Below are positions 47,100 to 57,012 of a stretch of DNA of 64,000 nt, one piece after another. Numbering within the stretch: the stretch's first letter is position 1; each line of letters begins with the position of its first letter. Origin of the DNA: Pegoplata infirma (Eukaryota > Arthropoda > Insecta > Diptera > Anthomyiidae); the NCBI GenBank assembly GCA_963921195.1, contig OY992540.1, forward strand, positions 63,744,844 to 63,808,843. The letters run 5' to 3'. The position numbers and the translations under genes were made by a program. Below the pieces are notes generated by a model. The model saw nothing but the letters and a program-made list of their open reading frames with translations. It searched no databases and had not been told where the DNA came from.

Positions 47100-48200
47100 C
47101 TTAAAATGGATTTATCTCGAAAACTAAGTCAGATAGAGCGCAATGGAGGTAATTTTTGGTTCTTAGAATCCACATAGTTTCGTCGATCTACTTCACATGT
47201 GTGAACGCTAATGGGGCCAAATTTTGAATTTAAAAAATTTGTACATACTCCAGAAAATTAAAAAAATGTACATGCCATGTTACATACTCCAGGCACGAAA
47301 GAAAAGTCCAGCATTTTTGGTCCATTTCGCCCATTTGGTCCAGACCCTATTAGGACCATAAAGGTCCGCCATAGATTCAAAATGTTGGTCAGTTTAGCAT
47401 CTTGCTTAAATACTGCAATTTAGGGACCCAATAAGGTCTTGAAGATTTAAGAAACTGAATAACTAAAAAACTATTACTCTTTCGAGTATTTGGCGGGCGA
47501 CGTCTAGAATGCCTTTGGACTTTTTATTGTGTCAGCAATATTTACCGAGATACGAGCATTTTTCAATTTTCGGCACCATTTCCAATTGAATTTCAGAAGT
47601 TATCAATTGTATTTAAGAATTCATCAATTGTATTTCAGAAATTATCAATTTTTTTTTCAGAAGTTATCAATTGTATTTCAGAACTTATCAAATGTATATA
47701 GATTTTGGTCTCCTGATTCCAAATCCGTCATCCAAATTTTTCTAGCACGTACCGTTTTGGAGATATTCGCTGTAAAAAAAGTCAAAAAACCAATATTTTA
47801 GCATTTTTGGAGGTCCGCTGTTGCATATTCTTATGTTGCTTTCACAAAAGAAGACTTGATTTTATATAAAATGGACTTCCTGATTCCTAAACTGTTATAA
47901 AAATTGATCTAGCATGTTCCGTTTTCGAGATATTTGCGTTTGAAAATTTTAGTGCGATTTATAAAGAATATAAATGCTTTACAATGGAGTTTGAGTTTTT
48001 CAAATGACAATATTTCAAAAACGGTACGCGTTAGACAAATTTGGATGCCGATTTGGAATCAAGGTCTCATTTATACTAAATCAAGTACTATTTTGTGCGA
48101 ACAACTTCAGAATACGTTACAGGGAAGACCCAAAAAGTGTTAAATTAACGACTTTTTCAATATTCAAACGCGAATATCTTAAAAACCTTACGTGATAGAA
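47100..48200 (+). repeat. Dispersed AT-rich repeat shared with 21.1-21.5 and 24.05-24.5 kb
   Basis: 47105-47230 matches 24050-24175 (CTAAGxCAGATAGAGC, TTTTTGGTTCTTAGAATC, CTTCACATGTGTG). 47700-48110 matches 21095-21500 (TTTTTCTAGCACGTACCGTT, GATATTCGCTGT, TAAAATGGAC). Both source elements are TA-flanked, so this is probably a decayed member or composite. Ends not found. Confidence 0.6.
47590..47700 (-). repeat. 21-bp CAATTGAT repeat block 1
   Basis: About five or six diverged units of AATTATCAATTGTATTTCAG on this strand, the reverse complement of the array at 51758-52140. Confidence 0.8.
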
Positions 48201-48288
48201 AAATTTGGAAGACAGATTTGGAATCAGAAGCTCAAAATCTATATAATTCATGGGAGTGCAAATTTCTATGAATTTCTTCAACAGTGTA

Positions 48289-48478
48289 ATTTTTGAAATA
48301 CAATTGATTATTCTGAAATACAATTGATACATATTTTCTGAAATACAATTGATAATTTCAGAAATATATTTGATAAGTTTTGAAATACAATTGATAATTT
48401 CTGAAATACAATTGATAAATTCTGAAATACAATTGATAACTTCTAAAATACAATTGATAGTTTCTGAAATACAATTGG
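48289..48478 (+). repeat. 21-bp CAATTGAT repeat block 2
   Basis: About nine units of CTGAAATACAATTGATAATT. Because 21 is a multiple of three, a minus-strand frame reads as a seven-residue INCISE-type repeat; this is a consequence of the repeat, not evidence of a gene. Confidence 0.88.
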
Positions 48479-48509
48479 AAAGGGTGTAGATACAAGTAGA
48501 AAACATTTT

Positions 48510-48597
48510 TCCGGTATGGCCATAGAAGCAAGCAATGCCCTGGAAATTACGAAAGCTATAACCGCTATGAATTTACCTGCAATCGGTCAAGTACCTA
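48510..48597 (+). pseudogene. Coding-like fragment interrupted by a MITE
   Basis: In the frame starting ATG at 48522, 25 codons of non-repetitive, mixed-composition sequence (MAIEASNALEITKAITAM and onward) run up to the TA of the MITE at 48598. Across the MITE the frame continues for two codons to TGA (49090-49092). Base composition is well above the local GC level. I do not recognise the protein. It may be a captured exon, the tail of a decayed gene or retrotransposon protein, or chance. Confidence 0.3.
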
Positions 48598-49082
48598 CCC
48601 AGCAAAAACATAGTAATGAGTTGTGAAAAGTAATCATTACCAAGTACATTATTTATAATGAGTACCCATTACCATTAACATTATTTCAAGCCCAAAAGTA
48701 ACTACTTCTCAGTAATGTGTTATAAAAGCACCTCTAAGTAATATATCTTCTTGCACTTGCAGTTTTTAACCTTAACAATTCAATTAACTTAAAAAGTACT
48801 TAAAAACTTAAAAAAATTACGCAATTTTTAAGTTTGAGTAAAAACAAGTTAAATTTTAAAAGTTTTAATTAACTAATTATTTTACTTCTTATTGGTAATG
48901 GGTTTTTACTACTTATTTGTAATCCGAGGCAGTAACTACTTATTTATCTCCATACTCTTCACTAGTTATTTTTGTCTCAAGCCCTTGTTAAAATAATTAG
49001 TGTTTCATTCAATAAGTAACTACTTATTAACATCTGTTTCGGATTACAAAACCCATTACTAGTAATGGCAATTTTTGCTGGG
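48598..49082. mobile_element. CCCAGCAAAAA MITE, TA-flanked, 485 bp
   Basis: Ends CCCAGCAAAAA / CCCAGCAAAAATT (inverted) with TA on both sides (48596-48597, 49083-49084). The right half is closely similar to 38045-38274. It interrupts the coding-like fragment at 48522-48597. Confidence 0.92.
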
Positions 49083-49390
49083 TACTAACTGAATGGCCGA
49101 ATTATTTAAAAAAAAATGTGCACCGTTGCGTATGATTGTTATTTAAAGGCAATTATAAAATTAAGTATACGCTTCTTATATATTTTTCAAATTTTTTTAA
49201 TAGATTTCACAAACTTTAAATGCGTGTAAAAAAATCAAACACTAAACTACAAAAAGCCTTAAGGATTTGTTATTGAAAATGTCAAATGTCTGTTTCTTTT
49301 AGTTTCATTCCATTCTGATTTTGGTTGTTGCACTGTGTAATTAGTTTAGATATTTTTTGGTAATTTTTCTACTTTTACAAATCTTACATA

Positions 49391-50301
49391 TCGAGGGCCT
49401 ATATTCAAAACCCTCTATCTAAAAAAACACAACATTTCAGGAGAGCCAAAAAACTGTTTATTTCGCGTATTATTAGAGTAATTAAAATTCGATATACTAC
49501 AATATTTTTTTATATTAACTACTGAATCTCACATATGATTCGTTTTTAAAATTTTGCACTATTGAGGGTTTTAGAGGATAGATAGAGGGTTTTGTTTCTC
49601 AAAAATATTAAGTACATGAATGAAAATGATCAGATAGAGGGTTTTGCATTTTAATAAAAATTGATTATTATGATTTCATTTACGACATCGTTAAATTTTT
49701 AACGTAATTTATTAATGATAACGGCTTATAAAAAATTCCGAAATCGCGGTTTTGGTCCACAGATGCGGATTTTTAAGACAAAAATTATTTTTTTACCGAA
49801 TTCGTCTCAAAAGTTGACAAACTGTTGAGTATGTTATGTAAAAAATAGTAAAAAAATTAAAAACGCGATTTTGGTCCACAGATGCTGATCAGCATCGGGA
49901 TTTTTAAGATTAAAATTTTTGTTTCATAATGTACACAAGACATCCAAATTTTGAGCCATATTTTTCAAAAAAGTCAAACAAGAATTTTCAGAAAAAATTA
50001 GCATCAGTGGACCAAAATCGTGGTTCCTGAATTTTGTTGACAAATTCATGTGCAGCATGCAAAAATTAGTATGAAAACATGTAATGCATGATGAAATTAT
50101 TAAAAAAAAAATATTTATGAATTAATTATTTGAAAAGATAGAGGGTTTTGCATTCAGAAAAATGCAAATAAAATAGCAAAAAAAAAATATTTTTGTTCTG
50201 AATTTTACACCATAGATGAGGGCCGTTTTACTGAATATTTTGCCATCAAAAAGTCATTTCGTGAAAATGGAAGATAGAGGGTTTTGAATATAGGCCCTCG
50301 A
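49391..50301. mobile_element. TCGAGGGCCTAT-ended TA element, 911 bp
   Basis: Inverted ends of about 30 bases starting TCGAGGGCCTATATTC, including AAAACCCTCTATCT. The flanks are compatible with TA duplication. GATAGAGGGTTTTGxATT is repeated internally (49577, 49633, 50138 and the right end), and TTTTGGTCCACAGATG occurs at 49750 and 49868 with an inverted copy near 50010. No coding capacity. Confidence 0.88.
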
Positions 50302-50401
50302 TATTAAAAATTCTTAATGCATTAAAAAAAATTCAAAAAAAAATTTTTCGTAACGACTTTTTTATAAACAAATAAATAATTTTTGTTGTAATTATACTCA
50401 C

Positions 50402-50942
50402 TCTTTGTTTTTATTTTGAGAAAATAAAATTCGTTTATTTGTTAGCAATTTTCAGCACGTTAAAATTTGAAAATCTATAAAAGATACAAACAAAATTTAG
50501 AAAAAAACAGATAATTTACAATTGTTTTTTTTTTATTTATACAAAAAACTCACTTTTTTTAAACATCAAATTCAAATGTAAGTGTAACAAGTAAAAATTT
50601 ATGTATTTAGCACTCGAACTACTTTTTCATAATGGAACAATTTAATTTGTTTATATTTTTTTGTTGTTATTAGTTTTTCTCAATATGAAAAAAAAGAAAA
50701 ACAAGTCTTCCGCGCATAAAAATAATTAGAGCAAAAATTCAATCAACCACTGGAAAAACGAATAAATTTCAACGAAAAAAAAAAAATATTTTTTTAAAAG
50801 TATAAGATTGTAAATCCGCACGAGAATTAAACAAGAAAAAATTTTTTTTTTAATTTTTTTTCTTCTTTTTTTTGTAATAACGTTCACTTTGCAGACTCGT
50901 AACAAACTAATAACGCAAACTCATATCATATGGTAAACGACT
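50402..50942 (-). promoter_or_regulatory. Candidate first non-coding exon and core promoter of the Yippee-like gene
   Basis: On the minus strand, AGA followed by GTGAGTAT at 50401-50394 is a strong 5' splice-site match. It would end an exon and open a 5.2-kb intron to the acceptor at 45213. About 540 bases upstream, GTCAGTC gives an initiator match (TCAGTC, with +1 at 50942); positions +28 to +32 read CGTTA, matching the DPE consensus at four of five positions. There is no TATA box at -30. The flanking 51.0-51.5 kb stretch is unusually mixed in composition (CAG, GGCA, TTCG and ATT short repeats), as dipteran promoter regions often are. A second possible donor lies near 50550-50560. The whole model is inference from motifs and position. 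Confidence 0.3.
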
Positions 50943-51029
50943 GACGACTACTTTTTGTTTAATTGAAATGGTTGGTTGGTGGTTGGTTGAATTTGTTTAT
51001 TTGGATGGATGGTGAATTGGTGGCGGTGA

Positions 51030-51520
51030 ATGCAGTCAGGCAGGCAGGCAGTCAGGCTGGTGAAATATATTGTATGTATGAAACTTTGGAGTACACACTA
51101 TAGAGCACACTCCTCAAATAGTAACGACCGACCGCAGCAGCAGCAGCAATTGAAAAACAAAAACAGCAACAGCTGTTTTTTAGCACGTTTATTTTTTTTT
51201 TTTAATTTTATTACGTTTAAATGTTTATTTTTTTTTTATATAAATTGTTGTTGTAGTTGTGGTTTCTTTATTCCGGACTCGATTTATATATGGCAGCAGC
51301 TACAGCAGTCAGTAGAGTATTATTGTGTTTGTATTACTCACAATCAGTTGTGGAGATATTATTATTGTTATTATTATTATTATCTTTGTTGTTATAATTT
51401 GTTGTTGTTATTATTTTTTATTAAATTTATCGCTTAATATCTTCTGGTTGTATATTGCACACACAATCGTTCGTTCGTTCAACAACAAAAGAAATACAAA
51501 TAACTGATAATTGTTGGGTT
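51030..51520. other. Mixed-composition region with short microsatellites
   Basis: CAG (51135-51150), GGCA/GTCA (51035-51055), ATT/GTT (51355-51425) and TTCG (51468-51480) short repeats in a stretch less AT-rich than its surroundings. Consistent with upstream regulatory DNA of the Yippee-like gene, but nothing specific was recognised. The 135-codon frame here is made of these repeats. Confidence 0.35.
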
Positions 51521-51757
51521 AATATTTTGTTTTTTTTTTTTCTGTGACATTAACAGTTAATGACTTGGTCTGGTTTACTGCACCCACAACTACCTTTGAT
51601 TTATACAACTGGTTTTTACTCTAAAACTCTCTTTGTCCAGCTATCCTATGAATTTTGCAAAATACTTTTAATCGACTGCAATACTGAAAGAGAAGAACAA
51701 ATTGTATATTTTAGAACAAAGGTTATGAAACTGAAAAAATTCTGTAAGATTACACTA

Positions 51758-52140
51758 AAAAATTTCTGAAATAAAATTGATAATTTCTGAAATACAAATG
51801 ATAAATTTTGAAATACAATTGATACTTTCTGAAATATAATTGATACTTTCTGAAATATAATTGATAAATTCTGAAAAACATTTGATCATTTCTGAAATAC
51901 TATTGATAAATTCTGAAATACAATTAATTAATTCTGAAATACAATTGTCTATTTCTGATAAACCATTGATAACTTCTGAAATACAATTGATAACATCTGA
52001 AAGACAATTGATAATACCTGAATTACAATTGATAATTTCTGAAATACAATTGATAATATCTGAAATACAATTGATAATTCTGAAATACAATTGATAATAT
52101 CTGAAATACAATTAATAGTTTCTGAAATACAATTGATAAT
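51758..52140 (+). repeat. 21-bp CAATTGAT minisatellite, main array
   Basis: About eighteen diverged tandem units of TTTCTGAAATACAATTGATAA, each with the palindrome CAATTG. Satellite blocks of the same unit occur at 47590-47700, 48289-48478, 52452-52540 and 52690-52755. Confidence 0.95.
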
Positions 52141-52224
52141 GGAAGTTTTATATATTTCGGTTTGAGTCCATATTAATTATTTATGAGAAATAATTATTTT
52201 TGTTGTACAATGAGGAAATCCTAA

Positions 52225-52330
52225 AAAAAATAATTGAAAACACGGGCTAAGTGGAGATGTCGACAGCTTTCGGAAGAAGCCACCCTTCCTTGGTCAGCAC
52301 TCTTCGATTGTCACTGTAACTGTGTCAGAT
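52225..52330 (-). repeat. Possible retroelement terminal fragment
   Basis: On the minus strand the segment has the pattern GCTGACCAAGGAAGG, then a short hairpin (GGAAG/CTTCC), then CCGAAAGCTGTCGAC. A second stretch of similar layout (AATGATCAACGGAGTTGACT, then GAAATATCGGGC) lies at 52666-52695. Such motifs are found near termini of some Penelope-like retroelements. This is pattern recall, not a match I can verify. Confidence 0.25.
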
Positions 52331-52451
52331 TAAAATCAGCTATTTAAACGTACATTTAGAGAGAAAAGATGACGGGAATCATATTACATTTCTTTACCCA
52401 TATGTTACGTTTAGCACGAACTTCTATTTTTAACATTTTCTAACACAGTTG

Positions 52452-52540
52452 TAATTTCTGAAATACATTTGATAAGTTCTGAAATACAATTGATAACTTC
52501 TGAAAAACAATTGACAATTTATGAAATACAATTGGTAACG
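52452..52540 (+). repeat. 21-bp CAATTGAT repeat block 4
   Basis: Four diverged units of the 21-bp repeat; the block is followed near 52690-52755 by three more. Confidence 0.8.
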
Positions 52541-52759
52541 TGTTGACGTATGTATTGTTGACCTATTTGTTGTTAGATTGAGGATTTTTGTTTGGCTTGA
52601 GGTCATTAAATTAAGAAAATAACACTTGTTGTTTAAATTTTTAATTTGTTTTTATTAATGCCCGATATTTCAGTCAACTCCGTTGATCATTGGTAACTTC
52701 TGAACTACAATTAATAATTTTTGAAATACAATTAATAATTTCTAAAATAAAATTGGAAA

Positions 52760-53269
52760 TGGTGTAGAAAAATTACTGATTTCAGAACCCAAAATTTTTT
52801 TGGTAATGGAAAATTGCTTATTATTACGTTATTTAAGTCTGGCAAAAAAAAAACCCAACGCTACTAAAAGTTAGTGAAATTTTAATCAAATTCATTTGCA
52901 AATTGAATTGCTGAGATTTAACAACAACTTTGCAACTACATAGTATGCTCAAAAAAATTACTCTGGCTTAAAATCTGTAAAAAAACTTTCAGTTGGCAAA
53001 CGTTTAGCAAATTTTTGTGCTGAAATAGTTTAACTAAATTCTCTGTCATTTATGCTGGGTTTCTAGCACAAACCCGTTTAGGGATTAACTAAATCTAGTT
53101 TAACTGAGATCAAAAAAACCCAGACATAGTATTAGACAGACTTGTGCTTAATCGTTCAATTGAGTGAGCGCTCATTTTTGCTCATTTCTTATAAAAAACC
53201 TAGTTTGTTCATTTAGTTCTACAGTCCATGAACGAGCATGTCTGCTGTTTTGGTTTTCGTTCACAAATA
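52760..53269. other. Intergenic stretch
   Basis: 52985-53050 resembles 3590-3650 (TTTAGCAxATTTTTxTGCTGAA). No gene or transposon end recognised. Confidence 0.35.
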
Positions 53270-53876
53270 CAAAAAGTAAAAAAGTTAAATTCGACCTTGC
53301 CGAATGCATTAATACCCTCCACAATGTAAAAAAAAATTATTTGCAAAAAAAAATCTTTTGAAAATAAAATCTTTGAAAAAAAATCTTTTGAAAAACAAAA
53401 AATTACGCGGAAAAAATTTTTTGGAGAAAAACAAAATTCCGCGATTTTTTTTTAGGAAAAATTGTACTTGTACTTGTTAAAATACCATTCCGTGCCCAAT
53501 TCTGTTTACATAAGCCAACCAGTTGCCAATTTAAAGCATTTTGTATTTTTAGGTTATGTGGAATGTGCCCAAATTTTGGAGGCGTTCTTACATTTTCGTT
53601 CATAACTTTCGAACTGCTGAACCGATTTCGCTCAAATGCAACGACAAATGAATACACTAAGTCTGAGTCATATATGTTTAATACTTTTGTCGTAATCACC
53701 ATTTCAACAGAAGGACAGACGGGCAGACAGACGGACATCGCTAGAATATCTTAGAATCGATCACTGATCAATAATATATACACTTTATGGGGTCACAGAC
53801 CGATATTTCGATGAGTTACAATTTGTAAGTTTGTCATTCCGTTTGTAACTTACAAACGGAATGACAAACTTATATA
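53270..53876 (+). mobile_element. mini-me / DINE-1-like element, copy 4
   Basis: Starts with AAATTCGACCTTGCCGAATG and AATACCCTCCACAATG. Contains GTTATGTGGAATGTGCCCAA, a short GACA/GACG microsatellite (53711-53738), core TCGCTAGAATATCTTAGAAT, and ends in a foldback GTTTGTCATTCCGTTTGTAA facing its own reverse complement (53826-53872). Matches copy 2 as reverse complement. Confidence 0.82.
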
Positions 53877-53950
53877 TGAGGCATTCCACACCAAATGTCC
53901 CGCTACAGAAATATATGTGTCCCGTGAATTTCTGAATAGATTGTATGCAA
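53876..53950 (+). repeat. Dispersed 70-bp segment
   Basis: GAGGCATTCCACACCAAATG and the following CGCTACAGAAA / CGTGAATxTCTxAATAGA text recur at 62556-62630. Possibly part of a longer mini-me-type element. Confidence 0.5.
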
Positions 53951-53956
53951 TACCGT

Positions 53957-55010
53957 TTTAACGGTACACTGGGCACGTGCCCAAGGCCTCGACCTTAGAG
54001 AGCCCCGAAATGCTAATAAATTCGCTTTTACGAAAATAGAGCAATATTTTTTTTAATTTATTTTTAAAGAACATTTCACATTTTATTACAGGAAAATTGT
54101 CAGAATCTTACAGATTTTTCGTATACATCCGAGACTTTTTCTATAGGAGAAATTTTTCCTATATCAAAAGTCTCAAATTCATAGAAATTTTTCCTACACA
54201 GAAAATAAAATAGTCAAATTCAATCAATAAACTTCAATTGTAAATCAACCAAACATGATATCAACCAAACATTTAGTAAAAAACGGCCGCCTGTTAGTCC
54301 ATAATACAAAACTTCGATTTTGTTTTCAACAAAGTTAAGTATTTTAGTCAAGTAATTTTATTTCTAAATTATTTTATCATGTCAATAAAAAATGTTTGTG
54401 TTTGTTAAATTCCTTTGTTGAAAAAAAATTTCATTTGTCAGATCAACAAATTGTGTTTGTTGAATTTCTTTGTTGAAAAAAAAAATTAAGATTTTTTTAC
54501 TTTTGTCAGATCAACAAATTGTGTTTGTGTTTGTTGAATCTCTTTGTTGAAAACAAAAAAAAATCTTTTTTCAACAATTAAAATTTACAAATGTTTGGTA
54601 ATATTACAAATTTCCGTATAGGAGCACTTTCAGTGAAAAAATTAATTGTATTTACAAATATGGGGGTCAATATAACAATTCGTTTTTTTTTCAGATTCTG
54701 AGGCATTTTTCATGCAGAAAAAGTTTCAGATTCTGGGATATTTTTCGATTAGAAAAAGTTTCAGATTCTGAGACATTTTTCGTATAGAAAAAGCATCAGT
54801 TTCTGAGATAGAAAATGTATCATTAAAACAAATTATTCTACACAAATATCATGGTTTTAATAAGTAAAGAAAAATGGCCTCGAGCTAGACAAAATATTAT
54901 TTTTTTTAGTTTCTTTGTTTTAAAACAGGTAATAACATGAGTTTAATTTGTACCAAAAAAATGTTTATTTTCGTCATGAGATTTTTTTACTTTTCAGTGG
55001 GGCCCTGGTT
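53957..55010. mobile_element. GGGGCCC-flanked block with TCAGATTCT minisatellite, copy 1
   Basis: The left side (CACTGGGCACGTGCCCAAGG, GAGAGCCCC) resembles the reverse complement of 60915-60955, and the right side has GTGGGGCCC at 54999. In between are decayed CAGATTCTGAGACATTTTTC units of 35-37 bases (54090-54200, 54690-54830), split by the CACAGAAAA element. Ends and superfamily unresolved; the layout recalls the hAT elements at 18.3 and 22.4 kb. Confidence 0.5.
54197..54690. mobile_element. CACAGAAAA-ended element, short copy
   Basis: Starts CACAGAAAATAAAATAGTC after TA. The left (GATATCAACCAAACATTTAG) and right (TTTCCGTATAGGAGCACTTT, ATGGGGGTCAATATAACAAT) ends match the two halves of the composite at 11312-16708. 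The TTTGTTGAATTTCTTTGTTG motif is repeated internally. The right terminus is slightly truncated. Confidence 0.72.
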
Positions 55011-55880
55011 GTTTGGATAGACCTATATGGAACTAGAAAATTGCGTTTTTTGGTTTTTCAATTTTTCAAAAACTGGAGGTCTACTGCGTAATTCGAATCG
55101 AAAGAAAGTTTGAATTCGGAAATTTTTAACCCTTTAAAAACAATACAACCGCGTATGTTAATTTTTATATTTTTCTCTTTTTACATTGTCTGGAGAAGCG
55201 CTTACAAGTTCCAAGTAATTTTTCTTAAATAAAAATATTTTTCATTATTTTATTTTAGAAATGAGAATTCTGTTCGAATCGATTTTCGTTTCGATTTGAG
55301 TTACGCAGGAGGCGTGGTCAAATATTTTAAAAATTGACAAATTTCTGTCGAGTTGTCCTATTTAAATATTAAAACGGAATGCACCACAATCTCAAAAATT
55401 TACATTCTTGTATAGTTTTGTATGGGCTATCGATTATTTTTTTTGTAGAAAATTTTCAGAACCTGTTCGGAAATTTCCCATTTTTTAAAAACGTCAATTT
55501 ATCAAAAATCCGGACCTTTTTTTTAATTTTTAAAAGTTAAGATGTTTTTCTATCCCCCCAAAAAAATTTAGACAGGTGTTTTTAGTTTTTTTCGAGATAA
55601 TCGGATTTGAATTTTAAATTTCATAACAATTTTGTAATTTGCTTGTAGTTTCTTGTTTCAACATTGCGAATGAGTATTAAATATTTGCATAAATGTTACT
55701 CATACGCTATGTTGAAACAAGAAAATACAAGCAAATAACTAAATTGTTATGAAATTCAAAATTAAAATTTTCACGATGGACAAATGGATGGACAAATATC
55801 TGAACTTTTAAAAATTTATGGCAACCGTATTATGGCAAGTAAATGCGTTTTATATTCAATAATAACCATTCCAAATTATT
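55011..55880. other. Intergenic stretch with inverted motifs
   Basis: CTGCGTAATTCGAATCGAAA (55087) faces TCGATTTGAGTTACGCAGGA (55293) as an inverted pair. 55635-55755 is a near-perfect hairpin (TTTCTTGTTTCAACATTGCG and its complement around a 40-base loop), echoed in decayed form at 56510-56605. Confidence 0.5.
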
Positions 55881-56275
55881 AAGGAATCGGACAAGTTGTA
55901 ACCCCCATACAAACCACCTTCCCGATATTCACAAAAATCTTTCAAATTTCATGAAAATAGAAAATAAGTTATTAAATTGTGTTTGTGTGTATTTAACGCG
56001 TACTTTAATAACCTAATCAAATCTGATTATACTCGGACCATTTTTGGACTTAGGACCCATATGAAAATTTTGCCCTATATTCAGTTAAAGCGGATTATTG
56101 AACTTTTTCACTCAAATTTGGTTTGTAAGTGTTTTTTACACTAATTAAAGATTTGACAAAAGATAGATTAAATCGGCCCATGTTTGAACTTGGGAACCAT
56201 TTTCCGGAAACACAGGTGTAGGGTAGTATATGGTCGGTCTTGACCGACTATAATTTTCTTACTTGTTTTAATTGT
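55881..56275 (-). repeat. Second HINE/DINE-type terminus
   Basis: Ends with the hairpin ATGGTCGGTCTTGACCGACTAT followed by AATTTTCTTACTTGTTTT, the same layout (short hairpin, then TACTTGTT) as the mini-me terminus at 29278-29312 but a different sequence, so probably another family. The other end is not located. Confidence 0.5.
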
Positions 56276-57012
56276 CTTTATAAAGTTTAAGGTGGTTATT
56301 CATAAAACCTGAAATATATTTAAAGTAGGTTTATTTGACATATATTGCAGGAATAATTGTCAAATAAACCTACAATAAGTCTGTTATAAGTATTATGAAT
56401 AAGAGCCTAAATGTTTGTCTATCCACTCAAAAAAATCAGAAGCGCGTTTTTCATTTTTCTTTTTTGGAGAAAATCGCATTTGAACATTAAATTTCATAAT
56501 AATTTTGGAATTTTCTTGTACAACATGTTCTCGTTACAACATGGCGTATGATTAACGAATTTCGCAAATAATATTTCTCATACGCTAAGTTCAATCAAGA
56601 TTATTTTTAATTTTTAAAAAAATATATCCAAATCGATCTAGCCTTTCTACGATTTTTGATAAATCAAAAAAAGTTGGCGTAAAAGTGGTAGTGTTCAACA
56701 AAAGTTGGACTATGACGAATATTAAAAATATTAGCTAATCGTTCCAGCCGTTCTCAAGTGATGCGATTACCAATGACCGACATTTGATTTATATAGAAGA
56801 TAAATGTCATAATTTTGAAAAAAAAACACAGCCCGCCGCGTTGTAAATTGCTAAACCATTCTCAATAAAATCGTTAAATTGACAATATTTTTTCAACAAG
56901 TCTGTCTGTGTTTTCTCAAGAGCATTCCCATACATCCAAATACAAACTTTTATAATATTTATAATGTTCCAGAATTTGCTTTACCCCCCGCAATGTATAA
57001 AAAAATTATCTA

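Larger units (their letters stand above)
45214..50401 (-). other. Putative large 5'UTR intron packed with mobile DNA
   Basis: If the donor and acceptor calls are right, this 5.2-kb interval is the intron of the Yippee-like gene. It holds a mini-me relic, a 1.56-kb TTA-flanked element, a dispersed AT-rich repeat (47.1-48.2 kb), two blocks of 21-bp CAATTGAT repeats, a CCCAGCAAAA MITE and a 911-bp TCGAGGGCC element. No coding exon was recognised inside it. Confidence 0.3.

Noticed and set aside
48117..48506. 129-codon minus-strand frame with a seven-residue repeat
   Set aside because: A by-product of the 21-bp DNA repeat, which is a multiple of three. No start context or conserved domain.
51030..51437. 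135-codon plus-strand frame
   Set aside because: It is composed of CAG, GTT/ATT and poly-T microsatellite translation with no recognisable domain. More likely flanking regulatory DNA.
52225..52330. Functional hammerhead ribozyme
   Set aside because: The CTGANGA core is broken (CTGACCA) and a proper third stem could not be drawn, so only a retroelement-like motif is noted.
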